Positions 50,689-59,798 of a stretch of DNA of 64,000 nucleotides are shown here, piece after piece. The notes under the pieces are model-generated. The model saw only the letters and a list, made by a program, of their open reading frames with translations. It did no database searches and was not told where the DNA came from. The DNA comes from Limimaricola sp964022235 (GTDB lineage: Bacteria > Pseudomonadota > Alphaproteobacteria > Rhodobacterales > Rhodobacteraceae), in assembly GCF_964022235.1 (NCBI RefSeq), contig NZ_CAXHZL010000005.1, positions 62,001-126,000 on the forward strand, in the 5' to 3' direction. The position numbers and the translations under genes were made by a program. Within the stretch, counting starts at the first letter, position 1. Each line of letters begins with the position of its first letter.

Positions 50689-51516
50689 ATGCAGGAAAAC
50701 ACACCCTCCGGCCTGCCGTTCATGAAGATGCACGGTCTTGGCAACGACTTCGTCGTGATCGACGCGCGCGGGCCAGTTCCGACCGTGACGCCGGAACTCG
50801 CGCGCGCCATGGCCGACCGGCATCGCGGCGTCGGCTTCGATCAGCTGGCGACGATCCACGCGGGCCAAGGCCCGAACCAGAACGCGGATCTGCATCTCGT
50901 GTTCTGGAACGCCGACGGATCGCAATCAGCGGCCTGTGGCAACGCCACGCGATGTATCGCGGCGTGGGAGATGGCGCGCACGGGCAAGCCCGCACTCGAC
51001 ATCACCACCGAACGCGGTCGCCTTGCCGCGCGCGATGCCGGGAATGGGCTGGTTGCCGTCAACATGGGCCAGCCGCAGCTGCGCTGGGACGAGATCCCGC
51101 TGGCGCGCGAGATGGACACGCTGGCGTTGCCGATCGAGGGCGCACCCACCGCCACCGGCATGGGCAACCCGCACTGCAGCTTCTTCGTGGACGACGTCTC
51201 GGCCATCGACATCGAAAGCTTTGGCGCGGCGCATGAGCATCATCTGCTCTACCCCGAGCGCACCAACGTGCAGGTGGCGCAGATCACCGGCCCCGACCGC
51301 ATCCGCATGCGAGTCTGGGAGCGTGGGGCGGGGCTGACGCTGGCATCGGGGTCGTCGTCCTGCGCCGTGGCCGTGGCCGCCGCGCGCCGGGGGCTGACCT
51401 CGCGCACCGTCACCATCGATCTAGATGGCGGCACGCTTCATATCGACTGGCGCGACGACGGGGTCTGGATGACCGGCCCTACCGCGCATGTCTTCGACGG
51501 GGTCTGGAGGCTCTGA
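50689..51516 (+). CDS. dapF: Diaminopimelate epimerase
   Basis: A 275-aa cofactor-independent racemase converting LL- to meso-diaminopimelate for lysine and peptidoglycan. MKMHGLGNDFVVID (12-25) is the signature start. Cys83 in SAACGNATRC is the first catalytic thiol. The second catalytic position, normally Cys in ERGxGxTxACGSGxC, is Ser220 here (GAGLTLASGSSSC), while the following Cys225 is kept. ATG 50689 is chosen at the start of homology. The TGA shares one base with the mtaB ATG, so both are cotranscribed. Confidence 0.93.
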   Translation: MQENTPSGLPFMKMHGLGNDFVVIDARGPVPTVTPELARAMADRHRGVGFDQLATIHAGQGPNQNADLHLVFWNADGSQSAACGNATRCIAAWEMARTGKPALDITTERGRLAARDAGNGLVAVNMGQPQLRWDEIPLAREMDTLALPIEGAPTATGMGNPHCSFFVDDVSAIDIESFGAAHEHHLLYPERTNVQVAQITGPDRIRMRVWERGAGLTLASGSSSCAVAVAAARRGLTSRTVTIDLDGGTLHIDWRDDGVWMTGPTAHVFDGVWRL

Positions 51517-52778
51517 TGGACCGCAAAGCACCGATTTTCGCGACCATGGGTTGCCGCCTCAACGCCTATGAGACCGAGGCGATGAAGGATCTCGCCGCAC
51601 GGGCGGGTGTCGAGGACGCGGTGGTGGTCAACACCTGCGCCGTGACGGCGGAGGCCGTGCGCAAGGCGGGACAAGAGATCCGCCGCCTGCGCCGCGAGAA
51701 CCCGACCGCGAAGATCATCGTGACGGGCTGTGCGGCGCAGACCGACCCCAAGCGATTCTCGGACATGGCCGAGGTCGATCTCGTCATCGGCAACACCGAG
51801 AAGATGCAGCCCGAGACATGGAAAGGCATGGCCCCCGACCTGATCGGCGCGACCGAGCCGGTGCAGGTCGACGACATCATGAGCGTGACCGAGACCGCCG
51901 GACATCTGATCGACGGCTTTGGCAGCCGCTCCCGCGCTTATGTGCAGGTGCAAAACGGCTGCGACCACCGCTGCACCTTTTGCATCATCCCCTTCGGGCG
52001 CGGCAATTCGCGCTCGGTGCCCGCGGGCGTGGTGGTCGAGCAGATCAAGCGGTTGGTGGATCGCGGCTACGAGGAGGTCGTGCTGACCGGCGTCGATCTC
52101 ACCTCTTGGGGTGCCGACCTTCCAGCGACGCCGCGGCTTGGCGATCTGGTGATGCGGATCCTCAAGCTGGTGCCGGACCTGCCGCGCCTGCGCATCTCCT
52201 CCATCGATTCGATCGAGGTGGACGAGAACCTGATGCAGGCCATTGCCACCGAGCCGCGGTTGATGCCGCATCTGCACCTGTCGCTGCAGCACGGCGACGA
52301 CCTGATTCTCAAGCGGATGAAGCGCCGCCACCTGCGCGACGATGCGATCCGCTTTGCCGAGGACGCGCGCCGCCTGCGGCCCGACATGACTTTTGGTGCC
52401 GACATCATCGCGGGTTTCCCGACAGAAACCGAGGCGGCCTTCGAGAACTCGTTGAAGCTGGTTGAGGAGTGCAATCTCACTTGGCTGCACGTCTTTCCCT
52501 ATTCGCCGCGCCCCGGCACCCCAGCGGCCCGGATGCCGCAGGTGAAGGGTCCGGCGATCAAGGCGCGCGCGGCACGGTTGCGGGCGGCGGGCGATTTGGC
52601 CGCACAGGCGCATCTGAGCGCGCAGGTCGGACGCCAGCATCGCATCCTCATGGAAAGCCCCCGCATGGGCCGGACCGAGCATTTCGCCGAGGTCGATTTT
52701 GCCACCGATCGCCCCGAGGGGCGCATCGTCGAGGCCGCGATCACCGGGGTGTCCGGCACCCGGCTCTCGGCGGGCTGA
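51516..52778 (+). CDS. mtaB: tRNA t(6)A37 methylthiotransferase MtaB
   Basis: A 420-aa radical-SAM enzyme that adds a methylthio group to N6-threonylcarbamoyladenosine at tRNA position 37. The N-terminal UPF0004 domain binds one [4Fe-4S] cluster by Cys13, Cys41 and Cys72; the radical-SAM cluster is CDHRCTFC (Cys149, 153, 156); a C-terminal TRAM-like region follows. GADIIAGFPTETEAAF is typical. The e-type MtaB assignment over MiaB rests on length and motif wording. It overlaps dapF by one base. Confidence 0.92.
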   Translation: MDRKAPIFATMGCRLNAYETEAMKDLAARAGVEDAVVVNTCAVTAEAVRKAGQEIRRLRRENPTAKIIVTGCAAQTDPKRFSDMAEVDLVIGNTEKMQPETWKGMAPDLIGATEPVQVDDIMSVTETAGHLIDGFGSRSRAYVQVQNGCDHRCTFCIIPFGRGNSRSVPAGVVVEQIKRLVDRGYEEVVLTGVDLTSWGADLPATPRLGDLVMRILKLVPDLPRLRISSIDSIEVDENLMQAIATEPRLMPHLHLSLQHGDDLILKRMKRRHLRDDAIRFAEDARRLRPDMTFGADIIAGFPTETEAAFENSLKLVEECNLTWLHVFPYSPRPGTPAARMPQVKGPAIKARAARLRAAGDLAAQAHLSAQVGRQHRILMESPRMGRTEHFAEVDFATDRPEGRIVEAAITGVSGTRLSAG

Positions 52779-52781
52779 AGG

Positions 52782-52809
52782 CCGGGCCCGCAGGTTCGCG
52801 GGTCCGGCA
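52782..52809 (+). terminator. Hairpin after mtaB, terminator-like without T run
   Basis: An 11-bp stem GCCGGGCCCGC/GCGGGTCCGGC (one G-U pair) with a 6-nt loop starts 3 nt after the mtaB stop codon. Confidence 0.45.
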
Positions 52810-52911
52810 TGTTCGTGGAATTGCGGAACCGGGGCAGGCTTACGCACCGCCCCGCCCTTGCGCGTCTGTGCCCCCGCTGCTTGACTGCGCCGTGACACAG
52901 GAGCGTTCCAC

Positions 52912-53517
52912 ATGAAACTTCTCACCTCCCCCGCCTCGCCCTTTGCCCGCAAGGTCCGCGTCGTGCTGATCGAGACGGGTCAGGCCGATCAGGTCACCGA
53001 GATCGCCGCCGCGACCGACCCGCTGGGCGATCCGGTGGACGTGATCCATGCCAACCCGCTGGGCAAGATCCCCGCCTTGGTGCGCGACGACGGCCCCGCC
53101 CTCTATGACAGCCGGGTCATCACCCGCTATCTCGACGCGCGCGCAGGTGGGCGGCTCTATCCCGAGACCCGGATCTGGGAGGTTCTGACGCTCGAGGCCA
53201 CGGCCGACGGGATCATGGATGCGGCGCTGGCGATGGTGCTCGAAAATCGTGTCCGCCCCGAAGGCGAGCGGTCGCCGAAATGGGTCGAGGGACAATGGCG
53301 CAAGGTGGAGCGCAGTCTCGACGCGATCGAGGCGCGTTGGGTCAGCCATCTCGAGGGGCAGATCGACATGGGCCAGATCGCCGCGGCCTGCGCGCTGGGA
53401 TATCTCGACCTACGGCATGGAACGCGCAATTGGCGCGAGGGTCGCCCGCAGCTTGCCGCATGGGCCGAACGCTTTGCGACGCGGGAGAGTATGGTGGCGA
53501 CGGCCCCGCCCGCCTGA
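52912..53517 (+). CDS. Glutathione S-transferase family protein
   Basis: A 201-aa cytoplasmic protein with the N-terminal thioredoxin-like GST domain (MKLLTSPASPFARKVRVVL, with Ser at the catalytic position near residue 9, then NPLGKIPALVRDDGPALYDSRVI, the glutathione-binding loop) and an all-helical C-terminal domain (RRAWS-type ending near LAAWAERFATRESM). Function may be detoxification or stress response. An AGGAGCGTTCCAC site precedes the ATG. Its stop codon lies inside the palindromic repeat at 53508-53524. Confidence 0.92.
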   Translation: MKLLTSPASPFARKVRVVLIETGQADQVTEIAAATDPLGDPVDVIHANPLGKIPALVRDDGPALYDSRVITRYLDARAGGRLYPETRIWEVLTLEATADGIMDAALAMVLENRVRPEGERSPKWVEGQWRKVERSLDAIEARWVSHLEGQIDMGQIAAACALGYLDLRHGTRNWREGRPQLAAWAERFATRESMVATAPPA

Positions 53518-53634
53518 GGCGGGCCGATCCACAAATGACCGCCTGAGGCGGGCTTACCCGTAGCGGACAGCCCGAAGCAGGCGCGGAAGCTTCACCAAAT
53601 CGAGGCCCACCAAAGCCTTCTCCGCCCGAGGCGG
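53508..53634. repeat. Three copies of a CCGCC(T/C)GAGGCGG palindrome after the GST gene
   Basis: GCCCGCCTGAGGCGGGC (53508-53524, containing the GST stop codon), CCGCCTGAGGCGG (53539-53551) and CCGCCCGAGGCGG (53622-53634) are near-identical short palindromes within 127 bp. They resemble REP/BIME-type elements and can form hairpins that stop transcription or protect the 3' end. Confidence 0.7.
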
Positions 53635-53657
53635 GGGAGGCTCGGACAAGCGCAGGA

Positions 53658-54305
53658 TCAGAAGTTGAAGCTGACGCCGAGATTGAGCGCGTTGGTGACG
53701 ATGTCCGATTCCAGCGTGCCGCCGCCGACGAGGTCGGCTTCGTTCTGCGAATAGGTGCCCTTGTATTCGCCGAACACCGACATGCTGTCGGTGACGGCGT
53801 AGCTCGCCCCCGCCATCAGCGCGACCGCCGGGCCGGTGAGCTGGTATTCGTCGGTGCGCCCCTCGCCGTCGTCATACTCGACCCGCGGCACCGCGACGCC
53901 CAAACCGCCACCGACATATGGCGTCAGGCCATAGGCGGCATCGGGAAAGCGGCGATAGGCGTTCAGCGTCAGGATATTGAGCCCGTCGGTGAATTCCAAC
54001 GTCTCGAGCCCCTCGTCGGCAAGGGTGTCGTCGTCGGCATAGACCTTGGTGTGGTTGAAATCGAGGCCGAAGCCGAGATTGTCGCCGCGCCACCAGGTCG
54101 CGCGCAGGCCGTAATGCGGCGGCGCGTCGAAGGAGTTGCCCTCCCAGCCGGCGGTGAAATCGCGGTCACTCGTGGTGCCGGGCCGATCGACCGTGACACC
54201 CGAATGCGGCGCGCCCTGAACACCGCCATAGAAACTCAACTCGACCTCGGAATGGGCAAGGGCGGGAAGCAGGATCAGGAGCAGCGGAGCGGCGAGGCGG
54301 AACAT
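53658..54305 (-). CDS. Outer-membrane beta-barrel protein, LpxQ/OmpW-like
   Basis: A 215-aa exported protein: signal peptide FRLAAPLLLILLPALAHS, mature start EVELSFYGGVQGAPHS, eight-strand-like barrel segments (GLRATWWRGDNLGFGLDFNH, LTPYVGGGLGVAVP, SVFGEYKGTYSQNEADL) and a C-terminal aromatic SFNF. The pattern matches proteins annotated as outer-membrane beta-barrel or lipid A oxidase (LpxQ)-like in related bacteria; the oxidase function is unproven here. It diverges from petA across 323 bp. Confidence 0.8.
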   Translation of the reverse strand: MFRLAAPLLLILLPALAHSEVELSFYGGVQGAPHSGVTVDRPGTTSDRDFTAGWEGNSFDAPPHYGLRATWWRGDNLGFGLDFNHTKVYADDDTLADEGLETLEFTDGLNILTLNAYRRFPDAAYGLTPYVGGGLGVAVPRVEYDDGEGRTDEYQLTGPAVALMAGASYAVTDSMSVFGEYKGTYSQNEADLVGGGTLESDIVTNALNLGVSFNF

Positions 54306-54628
54306 CGGATATGACTTTCGGTCGGACGGTGGCGGACAGGGATGGGCGACAGACTCGCGCCACTATCACCCGAATCTGGAGATCCCAGTAACAAACCCCA
54401 AGGCAAAGCCATTTCAATTTTCCGTTGTCGCATTCCCGCAACGGCAAGCAGACCCCGCCCCCTTGTCGGCGCGGGTCACGGGGCCTAGGTGCCTCCGGCT
54501 GCGCGGTATTGTCCGCTGGACGGGCGCGGGATTGATGGCTAAACAGCGCCAAAACGCCAAGCGGGTCACGGCCCGCGGTCTTTTGCCGTCCGGGCGACGC
54601 CGCCCCAGCCATACCGGAGATCACCCCC
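54306..54628. other. 323-bp intergenic region before petABC
   Basis: This gap must hold the petABC promoter and that of the divergent barrel gene. I see a 6-bp inverted repeat CCGTTG/CAACGG (54422-54427 and 54439-54444) that could be an operator, but no convincing -35/-10 pair. No small gene or RNA was recognised. Confidence 0.5.
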
Positions 54629-55189
54629 GTGTCACACGCAGACGATCATCAGGGCACACGCCGCGATTTTCTCTACTATGCCACCGCCGGTGCGGGGGCT
54701 GTCGTGGCCGGCGCCGCGGTCTGGCCCCTGGTCAACCAGATGAACCCCTCGGCCGACGTTCTGGCGCTCGCCTCGATCCGGGTCGACGTCTCCGGCGTCC
54801 AGCCCGGCACCCAGCTTACCGTGCTGTGGCAGGGCAAGCCGGTGTTCATCCGCTCGCGCACCGAAGAAGAGATCGCCGCCGCCCGCGAGGTCGACGTCAA
54901 CTCGCTGCCCGACCCGATCGCACAGAACGACAACCTGAACGGTGCCGCCCTCGCCACCGACGAGAACCGCGCGCTGGACGAGACCGGCACATGGCTCGTG
55001 CAGATGGGTGTCTGCACCCATCTGGGCTGCGTGCCCCTGGGCGAGCAGGGTGACTTCGGCGGCTGGTTCTGCCCCTGCCACGGGTCGCACTACGACACCG
55101 CCGGCCGCATCCGCAAAGGGCCCGCACCGCGCAACCTGCCCATTCCCGTCGCCGAATTCGTCGACGAGACGACCATCAAGCTCGGCTGA
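54629..55189 (+). CDS. petA: Ubiquinol-cytochrome c reductase Rieske iron-sulfur subunit
   Basis: A 186-aa subunit of the cytochrome bc1 complex. A TAT-type N-terminus (RRDFLYYATAGAGAVVAGA) also forms the membrane anchor. The [2Fe-2S] cluster is held by Cys129/His131 (CTHLGC) and Cys148/His151 (CPCHGS), with Cys134 and Cys150 forming the stabilising disulfide. The start is GTG at 54629 with CGGAGA upstream. It precedes petB by 11 nt. Confidence 0.97.
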   Translation: MSHADDHQGTRRDFLYYATAGAGAVVAGAAVWPLVNQMNPSADVLALASIRVDVSGVQPGTQLTVLWQGKPVFIRSRTEEEIAAAREVDVNSLPDPIAQNDNLNGAALATDENRALDETGTWLVQMGVCTHLGCVPLGEQGDFGGWFCPCHGSHYDTAGRIRKGPAPRNLPIPVAEFVDETTIKLG

Positions 55190-55200
55190 GGAGACCCCTG

Positions 55201-56544
55201 ATGTCCGGTATTCCGCACGATCATTACGAACCCAAGACGGGTGGCGAGCGCTGGCTCAACAACCGCCTTCCGGTCATCGGCCTGCTCTATGACACGCTGA
55301 TGATTCCGACGCCGAAAAACCTCAATTGGATGTGGATCTGGGGCATCGTCCTCACCTTCACTCTGGCGCTGCAGATCATCACCGGCATCGTGCTGGTGAT
55401 GCACTACACGCCGCATGTCGACATGGCCTTCGCCAGCGTCGAGCACATCATGCGCGACGTGAACGGCGGCTTCATGCTGCGCTACATGCACGCCAACGGC
55501 GCCTCGCTGTTCTTCGTGGCGGTCTATGCGCACATCTTCCGCAGCCTCTACTACGGTTCGTACAAGGCCCCGCGCGAAGTCACCTGGATCATCGGCATCC
55601 TTATGTACCTCCTGATGATGGGCACCGCCTTCATGGGCTACGTTCTGCCCTGGGGTCAGATGTCGTTCCACGGCACTGCGGTGATCACCGGCCTGTTCGG
55701 CGCCGTGCCCTTCGTGGGCGAGGCGATCCAGACCTGGCTCTTGGGCGCTTCGGCCGTGGGCCAGCCTGCGCTGAACCGCTTCTTCTCGCTGCACTACCTG
55801 ATGCCCTTCATCATCGCGGGCCTCACCGTCGTGCACATCTGGGCCTTCCATTCGACTGGCAACAACAACCCCACCGGGGTCGAAGTGCGCCGCACCTCGA
55901 AGGAAGAGGCCAAGCGCGACACCCTGCCCTTCTGGCCCTACTTCGTGCTGAAGGACCTGTTCGCGCTCGCCGTGATCCTCGCGGTGTTCTTCGCGATCGT
56001 CGGCTTCATGCCGAACTATCTCGGCCACCCCGACAACTACATCGAGGCGAACCCGCTCTCGACGCCCGCGCACATCGTGCCCGAGTGGTACTTCCTGCCC
56101 TTCTACGCGATCCTGCGCGCCTTCACCGCCGACGTCTGGGTCGTGATGTTCGCCGAGTGGATCACCTTCGGCATCGTCGACGCGAAGTTCTTCGGCGTGC
56201 TGGCGATGTTCGGCGCCATCGCGGTGATCGCGCTGGCCCCGTGGCTCGACACCTCCTCGGTACGCTCGGGCCGCTATCGCCCGATGTTCAAGTGGTGGTT
56301 CGCGCTGCTGGTCGTCGACTTCTTCGTGCTGATGTGGGGCGGCGCGATGCCCGCCGAGGGCATCTATCCCTACATCTCGCTGATCGGGGCCGCCTACTGG
56401 TTCGGCTACTTCCTCGTGATCCTGCCGCTTCTGGGCGTGATCGAGAAGCCGCTGCCGATCCCCGGCACGATCGAAGAAGACTTCAACGCGCATTACGACC
56501 CAAAGACCGGCGGCACCCACACCGTCGTCAAGCCGGCCGAGTGA
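55201..56544 (+). CDS. petB: Cytochrome b of the bc1 complex
   Basis: A 447-aa membrane protein with eight helices carrying two b haems that split electrons from ubiquinol. Family segments include NWMWIWGIVLTFTLALQIITG, the haem-ligand histidines in RYMHANGASLFF and LHYLMPFIIAGLTVVHIWAFH, the Qo-site GYVLPWGQMSFHG, and PEWYFLPFYAILRAF (PEWY motif). It is the middle gene of petABC; an AGGAGACCCCTG site precedes the ATG. Confidence 0.98.
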   Translation: MSGIPHDHYEPKTGGERWLNNRLPVIGLLYDTLMIPTPKNLNWMWIWGIVLTFTLALQIITGIVLVMHYTPHVDMAFASVEHIMRDVNGGFMLRYMHANGASLFFVAVYAHIFRSLYYGSYKAPREVTWIIGILMYLLMMGTAFMGYVLPWGQMSFHGTAVITGLFGAVPFVGEAIQTWLLGASAVGQPALNRFFSLHYLMPFIIAGLTVVHIWAFHSTGNNNPTGVEVRRTSKEEAKRDTLPFWPYFVLKDLFALAVILAVFFAIVGFMPNYLGHPDNYIEANPLSTPAHIVPEWYFLPFYAILRAFTADVWVVMFAEWITFGIVDAKFFGVLAMFGAIAVIALAPWLDTSSVRSGRYRPMFKWWFALLVVDFFVLMWGGAMPAEGIYPYISLIGAAYWFGYFLVILPLLGVIEKPLPIPGTIEEDFNAHYDPKTGGTHTVVKPAE

Positions 56545-56558
56545 GAGAGGCAAGACAC

Positions 56559-57401
56559 ATGCTGAGAACCGTCACGCTGGCCGCGATCGCGGCGATGGGC
56601 CTCTCCGGCGCCGCCACCGCGGAGTCCGAGACGCACATCACGGATTACGACTTTCCCTACGAGGGTCCCTTCGGGGCCTTCGACCAGATGCAGCTTCAGC
56701 GGGGCCTTCAGGTCTACACCGAGGTCTGTGCCGCCTGTCACGGGCTGAAGTACGTCTCCTACCGCAACCTCGCGGATGAGGGCGGCCCCGGCCTGCCCGA
56801 GGATCAGGTGCGGGCCTATGCCGCGCAGTTCGAGACCTTCGACGAGGAACTCGACGACTTCCGCCCCGCCACCGCGGCGGACAAGTTCCCCGAGAGCTCG
56901 CTGCCCGAGGCACCCGACCTGTCGCTGATGGCGAAATCGCGCGCGGGTTTCCACGGCCCCTATGGCTCGGGCATGAACCAGCTCTTCAAGGGCATGGGCG
57001 GGCCGGAGTACATCGCGTCGCTGCTGACCGGCTACGAAGAGACGCCCGAGTGCGCGCCCGAGGACTTTCCGGGCTACTACAACGTCGCCTTCGGCTCCGG
57101 CGGCTTTCCCGAAAGCTGCATCGACGAAGACGGCCACCACGAGGTGCCCGGCTCCTGGATCGCCATGCCGCCGCCGCTTCTTGGCGACGACGTGGTCTAC
57201 GAGGACGGCCACGAAGCCTCGGTCGTGGAAGAGGCCAAGGACGTGACCGCCTTCATGATGTGGACCGCCGAGCCCAAGATGATGGCCCGCAAGCAGGCCG
57301 GCTTCACCGGCGTTCTGTTCCTCGGCATCCTCGCGGTTCTGCTCTACCTCACCAACAAGCGGATTTGGCATCGCGCCAAGTACGGCCCCCGCGACGAGTG
57401 A
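56559..57401 (+). CDS. petC: Cytochrome c1 of the bc1 complex
   Basis: A 280-aa membrane-anchored c-type cytochrome that passes electrons from the Rieske protein to soluble cytochrome c. Signal peptide MLRTVTLAAIAAMGLSGAATA; haem attachment at Cys57-Ala-Ala-Cys60-His61; the sixth-ligand Met lies in the later MPPPLLGDDV region. The C-terminal anchor helix is GVLFLGILAVLLYLTNKRIW. It begins 14 nt after petB (AGAGG site) and ends the operon at a strong terminator. Confidence 0.97.
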   Translation: MLRTVTLAAIAAMGLSGAATAESETHITDYDFPYEGPFGAFDQMQLQRGLQVYTEVCAACHGLKYVSYRNLADEGGPGLPEDQVRAYAAQFETFDEELDDFRPATAADKFPESSLPEAPDLSLMAKSRAGFHGPYGSGMNQLFKGMGGPEYIASLLTGYEETPECAPEDFPGYYNVAFGSGGFPESCIDEDGHHEVPGSWIAMPPPLLGDDVVYEDGHEASVVEEAKDVTAFMMWTAEPKMMARKQAGFTGVLFLGILAVLLYLTNKRIWHRAKYGPRDE

Positions 57402-57425
57402 TCGTCCGCGCCGCACGGATCACGG

Positions 57426-57451
57426 GGCGCCCCTTCGGGGGCGCCTTTTTT
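57426..57451 (+). terminator. Rho-independent terminator of petABC
   Basis: An 8-9 bp stem (GGCGCCCC/GGGGCGCC) with a TTCG tetraloop followed by TTTTTT, 24 nt after the petC stop. Confidence 0.92.
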
Positions 57452-57605
57452 CATGCGCGGTATGTGGCCGGATAGGCTGGGCATCGGAAGCAAAAGGGAC
57501 GGCACGTGACGCTCCGACGTCATGGCCCCTTCTCCTCCTGCTGCGATGCGCAAGGCACCGCCATGCCCCGAACGCGGCGATGGACAGAAGCCGTCGCCCA
57601 GTGCC

Positions 57606-58301
57606 TCAGCGCCCGAGATAGACCCTGAGCGCCGGGGGCGGATCGGCAAGTAGGGGTGCCGCCGCCTCGGGCGCTGCGGCAACACCGGCATCGACCAGAA
57701 CGATGTGGCTCGCGATTCGCGCCGCGTCCTCCGGCGCGTGGCTCACCATCAGCAGTGTCCTCCCCTCCCCTGCCAGCACCTCGCGCGCCAGATCGAGCAT
57801 CTCGGCCCGCAGACCCGGCCCGAGCGCGGCGAATGGCTCGTCGAGCAGCACCAACGCCCGGTCCATCAGAAGCACCCGCGCCAGAGCCGCCCGGCTTTGC
57901 TGCCCGCCCGAGAGCGCGGCGGGCCTGCGCGCGCCCATGCCGTCCAGGCCGACGCGCTCCAGCACCTCTCCGATGGCGCGCCGCCGTTCCGCGTCGAGCC
58001 GTCCGCGCGGATCGAGACCCAAGGCGAGATTGCGCTCCACCGTCAAGTGCGGGAACAGGTTGTTGTCCTGAAACAGGATCGAAATCGGCCGCGCGGCGGG
58101 CAACAGCGGCGTCAGGTCGCGCCCATCCCAGAGGACGCGGCCCGCACCGGGCGCGAGAAACCCCGCGATGGTGGCGAGCAGCGTCGACTTGCCGCCACCC
58201 GATGGCCCCATCACTGCGCAGACCGCACCGTCCTCCAGCGCCCAATCCGCCGAGAGGCCGAACTCACCCTGCCGGATCTCCAACCCCTCAAGCCGCAGCA
58301 T
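57606..58301 (-). CDS. thiQ: Thiamine ABC transporter ATP-binding protein
   Basis: A 231-aa ATPase energising thiamine import. Walker A GPSGGGKST (near residue 32), signature LSGGQQSRAALARVL and Walker B ALVLLDEPFAAL are intact. The assignment as ThiQ comes from the operon: it follows thiB and thiP under a TPP riboswitch. It overlaps thiP by 14 nt. Confidence 0.93.
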   Translation of the reverse strand: MLRLEGLEIRQGEFGLSADWALEDGAVCAVMGPSGGGKSTLLATIAGFLAPGAGRVLWDGRDLTPLLPAARPISILFQDNNLFPHLTVERNLALGLDPRGRLDAERRRAIGEVLERVGLDGMGARRPAALSGGQQSRAALARVLLMDRALVLLDEPFAALGPGLRAEMLDLAREVLAGEGRTLLMVSHAPEDAARIASHIVLVDAGVAAAPEAAAPLLADPPPALRVYLGR

Positions 58302-59793
58302 CGACGCGCCCTCCCCTGTCGAAGATCCAGAACAGCGCGAGGCTCAGGCCCAGCAGCACCAGCGCCACCCCCGCCGCCTGCTCCATCCGGTAGGCCGACA
58401 TCAGGCGCACCATCAAGAGTGGCAGCGTCGCTTCGCCGTCGCCCGCGAAAAGCGCGATCACCCCGAGGTCGCCCATCGACAGCGCCGCCGTCAGCCCGGC
58501 GGCGAACCCCAAGGGGCGGCGCAGGCGTGGCAACAGCAGCCAGCGCAGCCGCGCCCAGCCGGCGAGGCCAAGTGAGGTCGCCAGCCGCCCATGCGCGGCC
58601 TCGGCCTGTGCCACAGCGGGGGCCAGCACGCGCGCCGCGAAGGGCAGCGCCATCGCAGCGTTCACCCACCCCGTTACCACCAGCGCCACATCGCGGGGCG
58701 AAACCAGCGGATAGAGCACCACGAACAGCCCCGTGCCCATCACGAGGCTTGAAGCGGCGAGCGGCAGCAGCATCGACAGCTGCGCCAGCCCGCCCCCGCG
58801 CAGCACCAACGCCAAGGCCAGCGCCAGCGTCAGCACCGTCGCCCCCAGCGCCACCGAGATCGAGCGCAGCGCCGCCGCCCAGACCCCATCGGGCAAATCA
58901 AACAGCCCCGGCGCGCCGCGCGCCACGATCATCGCCAGCGGCCCCATGAGAAACAGCGTGGCAAGGGCGATGGCCACCGCATCACGCAATTGCCCGCCCG
59001 GCTCGAAACGCTCGACCACCCGGTCGAGCCCTGCGCCCAGCGCCTCGGGTGCGCCTGCCGTCCGCACCATCAACGCGGCGGCGGCACAAAGGCCGAACTG
59101 CACCATCGCCAGCACCGCGGCACGGCCCAGATCGAAGTCGAATCGCAGGGATTGATAGATCGCCAACTCCACTGTGGTCGCGCGAGGCCCGCCACCCAGC
59201 GTCAGCGCCACGGCAAAGCTCGTCAGACAGATGAGAAAGATGACGGCAAAAGCCCCCGGCACTACGGCGCGCAGCATCGGCCCTTCGAGCAGTCGCCCCA
59301 CCGGCGCGCCGAGCGAAGCGGCGAGGCGAAAGCGTTCGGCGGGGATCGCGATCCAGCCCTGCAGGATCAGCCGCACTGCCAAGGGCAGGTTGAAGAATAC
59401 ATGCGCCAGCACCACCCCGTGCCAGCCATAGACCGAGACGGGACCAAGACCTGCCAGCCCCAGCGCGTCGTTCAAAAGCCCGCCGCGACCGAACACGCCG
59501 ATGAGGCCAATCACCGCGACCACCACTGGCAGGATGAAGGGTGCCCCCAGAAGCGTCACCAGCGCGCCGCGCCCGAAAAACCGCCGCCGTGCCAGAGCCC
59601 GCGCCACCGGCATGGCGAGCACGACCGACACGCAGGCCGACAGCGCCGCCTGCCAAGTGGTGAACCAGATCGCCGAGAGATCGGCGGGGCCGAGCCGCAG
59701 TGCGAAACCCGCGCGCCAGATCACGGCCGCCAGCGTGCCCAGCGTCAGTGCCAGCACCAGCCCGGCGGCGATGCCGCCGGGCCATCTCGCCAC
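58288..59793 (-). CDS. thiP: Thiamine ABC transporter permease
   Basis: A 501-aa inner-membrane permease with two fused halves of about six helices each, the ThiP layout. Each half carries a cytoplasmic EAA-like loop (AASLGAPVGRLLEGPML in the first, ATSLGLAGWARLRWLLLPRL in the second). It imports thiamine or its phosphates with ThiB and ThiQ. It starts 5 nt after thiB and overlaps thiQ. Confidence 0.93.
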   Translation of the reverse strand: MARWPGGIAAGLVLALTLGTLAAVIWRAGFALRLGPADLSAIWFTTWQAALSACVSVVLAMPVARALARRRFFGRGALVTLLGAPFILPVVVAVIGLIGVFGRGGLLNDALGLAGLGPVSVYGWHGVVLAHVFFNLPLAVRLILQGWIAIPAERFRLAASLGAPVGRLLEGPMLRAVVPGAFAVIFLICLTSFAVALTLGGGPRATTVELAIYQSLRFDFDLGRAAVLAMVQFGLCAAAALMVRTAGAPEALGAGLDRVVERFEPGGQLRDAVAIALATLFLMGPLAMIVARGAPGLFDLPDGVWAAALRSISVALGATVLTLALALALVLRGGGLAQLSMLLPLAASSLVMGTGLFVVLYPLVSPRDVALVVTGWVNAAMALPFAARVLAPAVAQAEAAHGRLATSLGLAGWARLRWLLLPRLRRPLGFAAGLTAALSMGDLGVIALFAGDGEATLPLLMVRLMSAYRMEQAAGVALVLLGLSLALFWIFDRGGRVDAAA

Positions 59794-59798
59794 AGGTG

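Noticed and set aside
55326..56558. Long frame inside petB leading into petC.
   Set aside because: It is a +2-type shadow of petB with Arg/His-rich, meaningless sequence; petC starts at 56559.
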